This document shows positions 1 through 8,638 of a stretch of DNA of 40,410 nucleotides, piece after piece (the stretch's first letter is position 1; the number at the start of each line of letters is the position of its first letter). The translations under genes were made by a program, and so were the position numbers. Source of the DNA: Candidatus Bathyarchaeota archaeon (lineage in GTDB: Archaea > Thermoproteota > Bathyarchaeia > Bathyarchaeales > Bathyarchaeaceae); the NCBI GenBank assembly GCA_030608565.1, contig JAUWDY010000013.1, positions 1 through 40,410 of the forward strand. The letters run 5' to 3'. The notes under the pieces were generated by a model. The model saw only the letters and a list, made by a program, of their open reading frames with translations, ran no database searches and was not told the DNA's origin.

Positions 1-827
1 ACAGTCACGTTTCCCTTGCGAATAGGCTCAGTTGAGGCGTTCGGATAGCCGAGTGACATAACAATTTGATAATCGCCTGGGAACTCTTTGAAGATTTGTC
101 GGAGGATACCTGTAAAGTAGGCACGTTCTTTCACCGGTCCACTTATCGGTGCAAAAATAACTGGCTTATTTTCACTTAAACCAAGCTTTTTCCGAATTCG
201 TTTTTGACTAGGCAACTCGTTGGGACGCACGGCTATTATGGGACCTATAAGCCTTACTCGTTTTTGATACCCATTTGGAATTCGCAGATTTCCTGCTGAA
301 AGGGTATATGGCTGAGGGTAGTCCGGAATCAGAACGCGTTTCACAGAGGTCCACAACTTCCCAATGATGGCTAACGAGCCAGCATCCGCCAGTCTAGCAA
401 GCCTCAAAAACCGTGTCCGCCGTGGAACGATAATCTGAAACTGATTGAGGATGCAAATATCCGGTATCCCCAACAATTTTGCAGCTATCAAAGGCGAAGC
501 TCGCGAATCCGATACAACCACATCAGGCTTGAACGCCTTCATAACATCAATTTCAGCTTCAACCTGTTTTAGGAACGTGAATGACGATAAGAACGGTCCA
601 ATGTTGACCAGTGATTGCTTAAAATCCACGGTTCCATCCGGTTTAACAACGAATTCTATCGGCGGGACCTCTACTACCTGAAATCTTTCTTGCTGAGCGT
701 ATCGTGTGCCGTCTTTATAGGTGGAGAACAAAACTTGGGCTCCTCTCTCCTCCAGTTTCTTAGCTATGGGAAGGCAACGTCCCACATGGCCTAATCCTAT
801 TCCACACGGAGAAAATTGAACGCGCAT
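1..827 (-). CDS. GT28/MurG-like glycosyltransferase, C-terminus off the window
   Basis: Reading the minus strand from the ATG at 827 gives an open frame to the window edge (275 codons). The N-terminus has the glycine-rich motif GIGLGHVGRC, the GxGxGHxxR loop of the MurG/UDP-sugar (GT-B) glycosyltransferases. It is followed by alternating beta strands and helices, including VVVSDSRASPLIAAKLLGIP, typical of the N-terminal Rossmann lobe. The second lobe begins with VIFAPISGPVKERAYF before the sequence ends, so the nucleotide-sugar binding part is mostly missing from view. By family it would move a sugar from a UDP-sugar to a lipid, protein or small-molecule acceptor at the cytoplasmic face of the membrane; the acceptor cannot be told. 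It is divergent from the gene at 905 across a 77-base gap. Fold assignment is fairly secure, substrate unknown. Confidence 0.8.
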   Translation of the reverse strand, partial: MRVQFSPCGIGLGHVGRCLPIAKKLEERGAQVLFSTYKDGTRYAQQERFQVVEVPPIEFVVKPDGTVDFKQSLVNIGPFLSSFTFLKQVEAEIDVMKAFKPDVVVSDSRASPLIAAKLLGIPDICILNQFQIIVPRRTRFLRLARLADAGSLAIIGKLWTSVKRVLIPDYPQPYTLSAGNLRIPNGYQKRVRLIGPIIAVRPNELPSQKRIRKKLGLSENKPVIFAPISGPVKERAYFTGILRQIFKEFPGDYQIVMSLGYPNASTEPIRKGNVT

Positions 828-904
828 TGAACTGTTCTACCCACCACAATTAAGATTAAGCTTACAACATTTAATAATAGTGGAAAAATCGGAGAAGCTG
901 CCTA

Positions 905-1888
905 TTGTCTGACGAACGAAGAAGAACAAAATACGACATTTACGCTGACATAATAGAAGTGATTGCAAGGAAGGGTGTATGCTCTTTAACTAGAGTTTCC
1001 TATGGAGCAAATATGCCTGTAGATAGACTAAAGAAAACCTTGAATTTTCTAGTTTCACACGGAGTCGTAAGAGAAATAACCGTAGGCGACCGCAAAAAAT
1101 ACAGAGCAACAAAATGGGGGCTAGAATATCTGGAAGCATTTAAGCGCATGCAAAAGTTCTTCGCCGCGTTAGAAGAACCTGTAACAGTAAAGATTCCAGA
1201 GGTCGTTCTTCCCGGTCGCATCACCACAGGGTACAAAGACCTTGATAACATGTTGTTTGGTGGGATACCTGAAAACTATGCAGTTATATTAACCTCACCT
1301 TCATGCGATGAAAAAGACCTTCTAATTAAGAGATTTCTGAAAGCGGGAGCGAAAGAAGGGCAAATCACGTTTTACATTACTACAGAGGCTGGAGGAGTAG
1401 GAGCCTTAGCAGAGGAGTTTCAGTCAAACTTTCACGTTTTCATATGTAATCCTCAAGCAGACAAAATCATCAAAACCTTGCCCAACGTATCCAAACTAAA
1501 GGGTGTAGAAAACCTTACTGACATTGGCATTGCGTTGACCTCCGCTTTCCGCAAATTAGACAAATCACTCAAAGGTCCACGAAGGGCTTGCGTTGAAATT
1601 GTTTCAGATGTCTTGTTGCAACATCATGCTGTTCATACTAGAAGATGGTTGACTGGACTTATTCCCGATTTGAAATCAAGAGGTTTTACTTCTTTGGCAG
1701 TAATGAACCCCCACATGCATTCTCCACAAGAGGTTCATGCGGTTTTAGGTCTATTTGAAGGGGAGATCAACATCTTCGAGAAAGAGACAGAGAAAGGTTT
1801 AGAGAAATTCCTGAAAATCAGGAAAATGTATAATCAAAGATATCTGGAGAGCAAAATGCCTCTAAGAAATGAGAAACTGAAGATGTGA
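905..1888 (+). CDS. Winged-helix protein with degenerate KaiC/RAD55-like domain
   Basis: A 327-residue protein starting at TTG 905 behind a GGAGAAG ribosome site. Residues about 5-75 look like a winged helix (YADIIEVIARKG, LNFLVSHGVVREI, KYRATKWGLEYL), as in archaeal PadR/ArnR-type regulators. Residues about 99-327 are a RecA-fold domain recognisable by DLDNMLFGGIPENYAVIL, which matches the opening of KaiC/RAD55 domains. Where those have the P-loop GxxxxGK(T/S), this one has SPSCDEKDLL, so it probably does not bind ATP in the usual way. The same domain, with the same altered loop, forms the C-terminus of the protein at 2442. An inactive RecA fold joined to a DNA-binding domain suggests a regulator that senses a partner protein; this is inference. 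Confidence 0.8.
   Translation: MSDERRRTKYDIYADIIEVIARKGVCSLTRVSYGANMPVDRLKKTLNFLVSHGVVREITVGDRKKYRATKWGLEYLEAFKRMQKFFAALEEPVTVKIPEVVLPGRITTGYKDLDNMLFGGIPENYAVILTSPSCDEKDLLIKRFLKAGAKEGQITFYITTEAGGVGALAEEFQSNFHVFICNPQADKIIKTLPNVSKLKGVENLTDIGIALTSAFRKLDKSLKGPRRACVEIVSDVLLQHHAVHTRRWLTGLIPDLKSRGFTSLAVMNPHMHSPQEVHAVLGLFEGEINIFEKETEKGLEKFLKIRKMYNQRYLESKMPLRNEKLKM
1199..1888 (+). repeat. Duplicated pseudo-KaiC domain, partner at 5700-6389
   Basis: The 3' half of the gene at 905 and the 3' end of the gene at 2442 align without gaps at a constant offset of 4501 bases. Blocks of exact identity include 1265-1313 with 5766-5814 (49 bp) and 1805-1842 with 6306-6343 (38 bp), while other parts have drifted at many positions. 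Patchy identity of this kind fits an intragenomic duplication with some later gene conversion. Confidence 0.85.
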
Positions 1889-2187
1889 AAGAAGAGAAGC
1901 GAGTGTCAAAGAACCGAAACCACTGAGAATCTTGTTGTTGCATTAATGTATAACATCTGTGAAGTCGTGTCAGGATTCTTGTGAGTTATACATGCAGGCA
2001 GGTGTTTGGTTACGTCGGAATGAAGACAAAAAACCATGATTAGACAAAAGAGAAAATCAGCATTTTATGCATTCATGGATTAGTTTTGTAGGTCCTTATA
2101 CATACATACAGACAAAACTTATTAGATCGCAAAATCTAATTCCTACGCAATGATTCTAGGTCCACAAAGAAGAAAGGAGGTGATAGA
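1889..2187. other. Gap without a recognised gene
   Basis: No convincing ORF on either strand. It holds a degenerate palindrome-like stretch (CATGCAGGCAG near 1990) and a 14-bp string CATGGATTAGTTTT at 2074-2087 that recurs at 23200-23213, there also directly behind a GCATGC palindrome. The right end carries the strong ribosome site of the next gene. Confidence 0.5.
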
Positions 2188-2322
2188 TTGGTAGCTCCTA
2201 ATTGTCCAAAGTGTGGGGAACAGATGGAACACGGAAAACATCATGAGATATATAAGTGTAAGAACAAGAATTGCAAAGACAGGTATATGTGCATTCCACA
2301 GGGCATTTTTGACATACGATAG
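2188..2322 (+). CDS. 44-residue zinc-ribbon protein
   Basis: A TTG start at 2188 sits 6 bases after a full-strength ribosome site AGGAGGTGAT (2176-2185), which makes this short frame credible. The protein has CPKCGEQM at the N-terminus and CKNKNC about 15 residues later, a CxxC...CxxxxC arrangement of a zinc ribbon, ending PQGIFDIR. There is no membrane segment or signal. It lies between the two pseudo-KaiC genes and ends 119 bases before the second. Such tiny zinc ribbons are common in archaea and often act as nucleic-acid or protein adaptors; no specific role can be assigned. Confidence 0.65.
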   Translation: MVAPNCPKCGEQMEHGKHHEIYKCKNKNCKDRYMCIPQGIFDIR

Positions 2323-2441
2323 TGCACTCATACTTCGGAAGCTTCGAGATCCCCATTGCCTTCATTACTGTATGGAGCTCACCCCAAAATAAGTGTCCTC
2401 ATTGCGTATATGCCTGCAAGATGAAGTAAGATAACAGATGT

Positions 2442-5400
2442 GTGCATGCCATGGAGAGAAAAAAAGTGGAAGATGTTCTTGGCAAAGCTGGAGAATTGGA
2501 GAAGGAGTACAATTGGGTGATGGCCACGGATCTCTATAAGCAGGCTTTGGGCAGGCTTAGAAAAAAAGATTTTTGGAAAGCTGGTGAGATCGGAGAGAGG
2601 ATTGCCTACTGCCTTTGGCGGGCTGCGTTTCAAGCCGAGACTCGAGAAGAGTTCTGGAGGCGCATGGGGGTGTCAGTGGAGGCTTATGAAGAAGCAGCCA
2701 AGCTATTTGAGAGGTCGAAAGATTCCGAGAAGCATACTAGAACGAACTTTTGCAGGGCAATGGCCACATATAACAAATCTCGGCTTGTTGGGGGTACTGA
2801 AAGAAAAGCATTGCTGGACGAAAGCTGGAAATTAGAGAAGGAGACTTTGAGGGCTTTCGAGGAGGCTGGAGACCGCTCAGGCCAAGGAAAACTATGTAAC
2901 GAACTCCTATACTGCCTATATGATAGGTCTCAAATCGAATGGGATGGACAGCAGCTGAGCAAAATTGTGGAGGAAGCGGTGGGCTATGGCGAAACCGCTA
3001 TAGATGCTCTCTCTCAAGTCAGAGATGAAAAAGAACTTGCTAGAGCATATTCCATGACAAGTCTCCACTGTTACTACGGCGCGAACATTAGTGAGTCGGA
3101 GGAGAAAAAGAAGGAGTTCAGTCAGAAATGTTTGGGTTACGCGAAGAGTGCTTTAAAGCTCTCCAAGAAAGTTGGAGATAAATATCTCACCGGTTTGTCG
3201 AACTGGGCAGCGGCTCGGGCCCTCCTTTTCTCTGGCAACATGGCATCGTCGCTAGAACATGCTCAGAAAATGTTGCAGCAAGGCATGACCATGCAAGACA
3301 ACTACGTGATTGGAGTGGCATGCTATCGACTAGCTTCCACCACCAACTGGATGATGGCGGTAGAAGAGGATCCAGACAAGAAAAGAGAAGGATATAGCAA
3401 AGCCATTCGATATGCTAAGGACGCGATACGCCATCTCCGCATAGTCGCTAATGATTATTTTATTGCTTTAACCCCTCTTGCTACGAACTACTTCTCTCTG
3501 GCATGCGAAGTTGAGACCAACCGAGAAGAAAGACGTGTTTTCTTGGAGAGGGCCGTTGAAGCTGGGCGGAAAAGCCTAGAACACGCTGAGCGATCAGGTT
3601 CTCCAGAGGCCATAGGAGCCAACCTCCATGAACTGAGCAAGGCCTTGTACTCCCTTTCCAACGTGAAGACGAAAATCAACGAGAAAAAAAAGCTCCTTGA
3701 GGAAGCGTCGAAGCACAGACAAGGCTACACAAACATTGTAGAACGGCTGTATCCATCCAACTACTGGCTTCGCGGTGTAGGTCAAAACTACCAAGCTTTG
3801 ATAAGAGCTGAGTTGGCTAAGACAGAACCAAAAAAGAAAAGGAAAAGAGAGCTCTTAGAAGAAGCCGCCTCAAACATGAACAATTGCCTGAAATTAATCG
3901 AAGAATGGGCAAAACTATACCCGCAGACAAGAATTTTTGCTGTCCTTGGAGAGTACTATGACTGGTTTGGTGGCATTCTGAACCAGTTGTGGTGGGTGAC
4001 TAGAGATGAAAAAGTCTTGAAAGAGGCCATTGAAGCTTATGAAAGGGCTGTCGGCACGTATGGTAAAGCTGAGCTACCAAGTCGCTTGGCTGAGGCTCAC
4101 TGGAATATAGCTAAACTATATGATCGCCTCAACGAGTATGTGAAAGCCTCAGAAAATTTTGAGTCTGCGGCTGACGCATACAAAACATCTGCAGAGAAGA
4201 TACAACGGCTCAGCGATTTCTATTCGGATTACGCCACTTACATGCACGCTTGGAGTGAAATAGATAAGGCAAAACTTGCTCACGAGAGAGAAGAATACAC
4301 TGGTTCAGAGGAACATTATAATAAAGCAGCCAATTACCTCGAATCTTCGACATTATGGAATTATCTTGCCCTAAATTATTCGGCATGGGCCCTTCTAGAA
4401 CATGCTGAACATCTGAGTAGACAAGAGAAAAATCAAGAGTCAACACAGGTTTTCCAACGAGCGGCTGAGATGTTTAGTGAAGCTAAGAAGTCTCTTGAGA
4501 CGGCTTGGAGCAAAATCGTGGATCCGTATGAGAAAGAGAAGGCAAGCGAACTAAGTAGAGCTTGTGACGGGCGAAAAGAATATTGTATCGGTAGGGTTAG
4601 AGTTGAAGAGGCCCGAGTGTTTGACAGAGAAGGTGATTATGAATCAAGCGCTAAGAGATATGGATTGGCAGCCAAAGCGTTTGAAAAAGTACTGGAAGGA
4701 ATGGAAATTGAGTCTGACCAGAGAGAGTTGCAGTCCATAGTCTACTTATGCCAAGCATGGCAGAAAATGAAGCTAGGAGAAGAAAGACTTGACCCAACCC
4801 TTTATGCTGAAGCATCCCAGCTCTTCATGAAAGCCAAGGAAAGCAGCCTAAAGAAAAGAGCTAGTCTCTTAGCGGCCGGTAACTCCTACTTCTGTAAGGC
4901 TCTAGAATTGGGCGCCAGATTTAAGGACACTCGAAACATGAAGTTCTACTCCAAAACTAAACAGTACATGGAAAGTGCATCTGATTGTTATACAGAAGCA
5001 GGCTTCAAAAAAGAGTCATTTTGGATTAACGCTACTCAAGTCCTGTTTGACTCCTATGTTTACATGGGCAAAGCGGAAACAGAGGTTGATCTGGAGAAGA
5101 AGCTGAGGCTATATCTTCTGGCTGAAAAATTCCTGGACCGTTCAGCAAATCTCTTTGAGAAAGCGGGCTATCTAAGGAAGAGAAATGAAGTTCTAAGGAG
5201 CATAGAGAAGGTAAAGCAAAAACGTGAATTCATGCTTTCTCTAAGAGAGGTTTTGTCGGCACCGTCTATCGCCTCCAGTACTAGCAGCATATCGACACCA
5301 GGCCCAACCCATGAAGAAGCAGTTGGCCTAGAGAGGTTTGAACAAGCTTATGTCCAAGCGAATCTCGTCATTTCTCCCAAAAGGGCCAGCGTAGGCGAAG

Positions 5401-6389
5401 ACCTTGGATTGGAGATAGAACTTGTTAACACAGGGAAAGAGCCGGCCTCGCTAGCCAAAGTTGAGGGAATCCTCCCTCCAGGCTTCGAACCAGTTGCAAA
5501 ACCCGATTACTGCCGCTTCGAAGACGCATATGTTGACATGAAAGGGAAAAAACTTGACCCACTAAAAACCGAAGAAATCAAACTTGTCTTAAGGTCGTTT
5601 GACAAAGGCACATTTGCGATAAAGCCAAGAATTGTTTACGCAGACGAAGCTGGGCGTGAGATGTTTTGTGAGCCTGAACCTGTAACAATTAATGTTTCAG
5701 AGGTTATTCTTCCCGGTCGCATTATTACAGGACATAGAAATCTTGACAATTTGCTTTTTGGTGGAATACCTGAAAACTATGCAGTTATATTAACCTCACC
5801 TTCATGCGATGAAAGAGACCTGCTAATCAAGACATTTCTCGAGACCGGGGCAAGGCGGGGCGAAGTCACATTTCATGTCACCATTGATGCGAGTGGGGTA
5901 AGGACCCTCGCAGAAGATTTTCAATCAAACTTCTACCTCTTCATTTGCAATCCTCAAGCAGACAAAATGATAGAAAGCTTACCTAACGTATTCAAATTGA
6001 AGGGGGTAGAAAACCTTACCGAAATCAGTATCTCCTTGACCTCAGCTTTCCGCAGATTAGACAAGAAACAGAAAGGTCCAAGAAGAGCCTGCATAGAAAT
6101 AATCTCAGATGTCTTGCTCCGACATCACGCTGTTTCTGCCAGGAGATGGCTAACAGGACTTATCCCCGAATTGAGATCAAAAGGGTTCACCACTCTGACA
6201 GTAATTAATCCACACATGCATCCTTCACAAGAAGTCCAAGCAATTCTAGATCTTTTCGAAGGAGAAATAAACATCTGCGAAAAAGAAACCGAAAAAGGTT
6301 TGCAAAAATTCCTGAAAATCAGGAAAATGTATAATCAAAGATACTTAGAGAGTGAATTGCCTCTGAGAAAAGAAAGACTAGAAACATGA
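2442..6389 (+). CDS. Large TPR protein with beta-sandwich and pseudo-KaiC C-terminus
   Basis: A 1315-residue protein. Residues about 1-930 are helical tandem repeats of TPR type, recognisable by recurring A..Y..A...F units such as EHYNKAANYLESSTLWNYLA and YESSAKRYGLAAKAFEKVL. A low-complexity Ser/Thr/Pro linker (about 945-965) leads to a beta-sandwich resembling CARDB/DUF11 domains (about 970-1080: VGEDLGLEIELVNTGKEPAS). Residues about 1086-1315 are the same degenerate KaiC-like domain found at 905, with SPSCDERDLL in place of the P-loop. There is no signal peptide, so it is probably cytoplasmic. The frame opens at GTG 2442; ATG 2451 is an equally possible start, and neither has a clear ribosome site. 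The layout suggests a protein-interaction scaffold feeding a RecA-fold output module; this is inference. Confidence 0.85.
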   Translation: MHAMERKKVEDVLGKAGELEKEYNWVMATDLYKQALGRLRKKDFWKAGEIGERIAYCLWRAAFQAETREEFWRRMGVSVEAYEEAAKLFERSKDSEKHTRTNFCRAMATYNKSRLVGGTERKALLDESWKLEKETLRAFEEAGDRSGQGKLCNELLYCLYDRSQIEWDGQQLSKIVEEAVGYGETAIDALSQVRDEKELARAYSMTSLHCYYGANISESEEKKKEFSQKCLGYAKSALKLSKKVGDKYLTGLSNWAAARALLFSGNMASSLEHAQKMLQQGMTMQDNYVIGVACYRLASTTNWMMAVEEDPDKKREGYSKAIRYAKDAIRHLRIVANDYFIALTPLATNYFSLACEVETNREERRVFLERAVEAGRKSLEHAERSGSPEAIGANLHELSKALYSLSNVKTKINEKKKLLEEASKHRQGYTNIVERLYPSNYWLRGVGQNYQALIRAELAKTEPKKKRKRELLEEAASNMNNCLKLIEEWAKLYPQTRIFAVLGEYYDWFGGILNQLWWVTRDEKVLKEAIEAYERAVGTYGKAELPSRLAEAHWNIAKLYDRLNEYVKASENFESAADAYKTSAEKIQRLSDFYSDYATYMHAWSEIDKAKLAHEREEYTGSEEHYNKAANYLESSTLWNYLALNYSAWALLEHAEHLSRQEKNQESTQVFQRAAEMFSEAKKSLETAWSKIVDPYEKEKASELSRACDGRKEYCIGRVRVEEARVFDREGDYESSAKRYGLAAKAFEKVLEGMEIESDQRELQSIVYLCQAWQKMKLGEERLDPTLYAEASQLFMKAKESSLKKRASLLAAGNSYFCKALELGARFKDTRNMKFYSKTKQYMESASDCYTEAGFKKESFWINATQVLFDSYVYMGKAETEVDLEKKLRLYLLAEKFLDRSANLFEKAGYLRKRNEVLRSIEKVKQKREFMLSLREVLSAPSIASSTSSISTPGPTHEEAVGLERFEQAYVQANLVISPKRASVGEDLGLEIELVNTGKEPASLAKVEGILPPGFEPVAKPDYCRFEDAYVDMKGKKLDPLKTEEIKLVLRSFDKGTFAIKPRIVYADEAGREMFCEPEPVTINVSEVILPGRIITGHRNLDNLLFGGIPENYAVILTSPSCDERDLLIKTFLETGARRGEVTFHVTIDASGVRTLAEDFQSNFYLFICNPQADKMIESLPNVFKLKGVENLTEISISLTSAFRRLDKKQKGPRRACIEIISDVLLRHHAVSARRWLTGLIPELRSKGFTTLTVINPHMHPSQEVQAILDLFEGEINICEKETEKGLQKFLKIRKMYNQRYLESELPLRKERLET

Positions 6390-6481
6390 GAGAAAGAAGG
6401 AAGCAATAAAAGTGTGAGCCTTAGGATTAGTTGTACATCAACAGATAGTACATGCAAGGATATGTTAGAGTTTTTATGGGC

Positions 6482-7240
6482 CTACTTTTCCCCAAATAGC
6501 GGCATGTTAGGAAAGATTTCAATGCCATTCCGATCTATTGAATATGGCACAAGGCTTGGATTGACTTTTGCTTCTCTCATTTTCTCGACTTGTATCGCTC
6601 TCGTAGTAGTTCCACCTGAAAACAGAGTTTGCATCATGATAACCCCATGAACCAGAAATTCTTCTTCCACGGCATTACGTTCAAGACCCAAATACCCGAG
6701 TTCAGTGGTCACAAGACTGGTAACTCCCAAGTCCGCAAGCGATTCAATCAAATCCACAATTGCGGTCCTTCGTTCTATAGGATCTGGAAACCTGTAGGTA
6801 AGTGCCGCCAAAGTGTCTACTACAACCCTTTTCGCTTTAGTGCGTTGGATTTGCGTTTGCAAACCTTCAACTAATTTATCAATAGATAGTTGTTTACCTC
6901 GTAAGCTGCGAGTCTCTTCTTTGTAGAGTTTCTCTTTCAGCATGGCTACTCTTGACATTCGCGTGGCGTTTACAAAAGCGAATTTCCCCCCCTCTTCTAG
7001 TTTGCGAAAGTCCCACCCGAATTTCTGCATTTCCGAGTAGAAGTGATCTTTACTCTCGTCTAGGCTGACGAAAACTCCATTTTCTTGTTTTTCATGGATT
7101 CCCTTGTACAGGAATTGGCTGCACAGAATGGTTTTTCCAGTGCCTGGTCCTCCGATGACCAAAATGACCCTTCCTTCAGGAATGCCACCGCCAACCAGTT
7201 CATCTAAGCCGGTAATCCCAGTAGCAATCTTTTTTGACAT
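6482..7240 (-). CDS. KaiC/RAD55-like RecA-fold ATPase
   Basis: A 252-residue single-domain KaiC homologue. It opens with KIATGITGLDELVGGGIPEG, then an intact Walker A motif GGPGTGKT (about residues 31-38), a Walker B-like strand KRVVVDTLAALTY, and the C-terminal RAIQVEKMREAKVNPSLVPY segment typical of archaeal KaiC-like ATPases. It starts at ATG 7240 behind the ribosome site GGAGA and a TATA box at 7282-7289. It converges on the TPR/pseudo-KaiC gene, with stop codons about 90 bases apart. Archaeal relatives bind ATP, often oligomerise and modulate signalling or motility. As the only family member here with an intact P-loop it is a natural partner for the two degenerate domains; that is inference. 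Confidence 0.9.
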   Translation of the reverse strand: MSKKIATGITGLDELVGGGIPEGRVILVIGGPGTGKTILCSQFLYKGIHEKQENGVFVSLDESKDHFYSEMQKFGWDFRKLEEGGKFAFVNATRMSRVAMLKEKLYKEETRSLRGKQLSIDKLVEGLQTQIQRTKAKRVVVDTLAALTYRFPDPIERRTAIVDLIESLADLGVTSLVTTELGYLGLERNAVEEEFLVHGVIMMQTLFSGGTTTRAIQVEKMREAKVNPSLVPYSIDRNGIEIFPNMPLFGEK

Positions 7241-7276
7241 TTCTATTTCTCCTAGTGACTTTAGATAATCTTTAGT

Positions 7277-7290
7277 GAATATTTATACCT
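7277..7290 (-). promoter_or_regulatory. TATA-box promoter of the KaiC-like gene
   Basis: On the minus strand the sequence reads AGGTATAAATATTC, a purine-rich BRE-like edge followed by a consensus archaeal TATA box. It lies about 43 bases upstream of the ATG at 7240, placing the start of transcription near 7257 and leaving a short leader that contains the GGAGA ribosome site. Confidence 0.6.
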
Positions 7291-7379
7291 TATGCATACT
7301 CAAGGTTCCATCCGTAGGTTTTGAACAGACACCTCTGGAGCGGCAAAACAGCCCGTGTATCTGGGAGAACACTCATAAT

Positions 7380-7506
7380 ATAGTAACAAATTGTGACTAC
7401 AGAACGTGAGTTTCCCTTTTATTCCTCTCACAACACAACTTACTATGTCGGAGGATTAACGGTGAACAACAGAATATTTGTTCCTTCAAGAATCAGAGTA
7501 ACATCA
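7380..7506 (+). repeat. 5' expression cassette, copy 1 (partner 9320-9445)
   Basis: This stretch matches 9320-9445: an imperfect palindrome with arms ATAGTAACAA (7380-7389) and TTGTGACTAC (7391-7400), a leader with the shared strings CGTGAGTTTCCCTTTTAT and CTTACTATGTCGGAGGA, a GTG start, and about 14 codons of homologous N-terminus (MNNRIFVPSR here, MNSKVSVPSR in the partner). After that the two genes have unrelated bodies. Confidence 0.8.
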
Positions 7507-7890
7507 GTCGCTTACATTTTTGGTGTTCTGACCCTAGCTATTTATGGTTTCATTGCTTACAGTGTTGTTCCTATAGTAAACGTCATCGTCATGACAGTTG
7601 CTTTGTACGCAGCAAGCTCTATTGTAGTTGGAGGAGAATCTAAGAAACTTCTAACAGTTTTCACAATCTCAGTTCTTTTCACTATTGTCTCTGATTTGTG
7701 TTTTGCTTCCCTTCAACCTTTCATTGCCCTCTGCATCTCTCTCTTTATCATGCTAGTTGGGATAAGGTATTCTTTGATTAAAGACCATGATTCAGGTTGG
7801 TTTGGGGCCTTGTGTGCTGTGCTACTGGGTCTAGTATTCTTGTTGCCGATCACGATAGTTCTGGCGATAGCTCAATTCTTCCTATTCTGA
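7462..7890 (+). CDS. Small polytopic membrane protein with cassette-type 5' end
   Basis: A 142-residue protein with four predicted membrane segments (VAYIFGVLTLAIYGFIAY, PIVNVIVMTVALYAA, LTVFTISVLFTIVSDLCF with FIALCISLFIMLVGI, and a C-terminal ALCAVLLGLVFLLPITIVLA). The frame is open back to GTG 7393, but GTG 7462 is preferred: it has the ribosome site CGGAGGA at the right distance and corresponds exactly to the start of the gene at 9401, which shares this leader. No family recognised. The common control region suggests co-expression with the bactofilin-like protein, so a role at the membrane in the same structure is possible but unproven. Confidence 0.7.
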   Translation: MNNRIFVPSRIRVTSVAYIFGVLTLAIYGFIAYSVVPIVNVIVMTVALYAASSIVVGGESKKLLTVFTISVLFTIVSDLCFASLQPFIALCISLFIMLVGIRYSLIKDHDSGWFGALCAVLLGLVFLLPITIVLAIAQFFLF

Positions 7891-7918
7891 ATGGATGTAC
7901 GCCTGTTTCCTTCCGAGG

Positions 7919-7930
7919 TGCATGCATGCA
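7919..7930. repeat. ATGCATGC palindrome
   Basis: The 12-bp perfect palindrome TGCATGCATGCA starts 29 bases after the stop codon of the membrane protein gene and about 75 bases before the RAM-domain gene. Confidence 0.8.
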
Positions 7931-8002
7931 ATGTAAGCACGTAATACAAATAAGCGAGATACATTTAACATGGATAGAGAGGAGTCTTAAGGAAGTGCAG
8001 AT

Positions 8003-8290
8003 ATGAAATTACAAAGAGGAAAACGCAATATCTTTATCTTAATTGATACTGAACTTGATGAAGATGAAGACGACCTCATGGAAAGGCTGTTAGGAATTGG
8101 AGAAGTCAAAGAAGTTCACATCATAAGTGGACAATATGATATTCTTGCTGTAGCAGAGATAAATCTACATGGAAAACCAATATTTTCAACAGTCCAGGAG
8201 CTATCTCAAAAAGTCATTAGAAAAATTAGAAAAATCAGTGGCATTAGAGATACTAATACAATTGTGCCATTTGTAACAGCCACAAGATAA
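8003..8290 (+). CDS. Stand-alone Lrp/AsnC ligand-binding (RAM) domain
   Basis: A 95-residue protein that is essentially one RAM/AsnC effector domain: strand FILIDTELDEDEDDLM, helix, then VKEVHIISGQYDILAVAEI and the closing strand of the ferredoxin-like fold. No helix-turn-helix precedes it. In the family such single-domain proteins form rings or dimers, bind amino acids or related ligands and can pair with full-length Lrp regulators. It starts at ATG 8003 behind GGAAG. It follows the membrane protein gene in the same direction after a gap of about 110 bases with an ATGCATGC palindrome, so it may have its own promoter. Ligand unknown. Confidence 0.85.
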   Translation: MKLQRGKRNIFILIDTELDEDEDDLMERLLGIGEVKEVHIISGQYDILAVAEINLHGKPIFSTVQELSQKVIRKIRKISGIRDTNTIVPFVTATR

Positions 8291-8340
8291 TACGCTCATC
8301 CTCTCACCGCCCTTCTCTTTATTCTCTATATTACATACAT

Positions 8341-8350
8341 ATGCATGCAT
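8341..8350. repeat. ATGCATGC palindrome
   Basis: ATGCATGCAT lies 50 bases after the stop of the RAM-domain gene, inside a longer imperfect palindrome that begins TTACATACAT and ends ATGTAA. The rest of the 8291-8638 gap holds no ORF that can be supported, only this site and the hairpin repeat at 8453. Confidence 0.8.
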
Positions 8351-8452
8351 GTAATTTGAGGGGAAATCTGTTTTTCCGAACTTGTAGGATTTTCAATGTT
8401 AAAAGCTACAAATTCAACATCAAAATAATCCATGCCTGCCCAAATAGTAGTC

Positions 8453-8507
8453 TATCAGTTGTGCGTGCCCTCGTACGTAGTACTCTTGTACAACCCTAAA
8501 ATCTTAC
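8453..8507. repeat. Hairpin-bearing direct repeat, copy 1
   Basis: About 55 bases resemble 9169-9223 (shared TATCAGTTGT, CTCGTACGTAGTAC and AATCTT). The core is an inverted repeat, TGCGTGC at 8462-8468 and GTACGTA at 8473-8479, with a 4-base loop. Two A-to-G differences from copy 2 turn A-U pairs into G-U pairs and so keep the stem intact if it is read as plus-strand RNA. Confidence 0.6.
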
Positions 8508-8638
8508 GTGCATACATATATGCAGTAAAATATACACTGCTAAATATCCCTAATTTTCAACATACAGCTGAATCATAAAGAAAAGGGATGTACTGTTTCC
8601 GACCAGTGTCTCATCAGCATAGGTTTGTGTCCGTGCTG

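Noticed and set aside
7393-7461. GTG 7393 as the start of the membrane protein
   Set aside because: The stretch is the shared leader; in the sister copy at 9333 the same reading is out of frame with the gene, and GTG 7462 has the matching ribosome site.
7797-8006. 69-codon plus-strand frame overlapping the end of the membrane protein gene
   Set aside because: It is a shifted reading of the membrane protein gene and the gap behind it, without a start signal.
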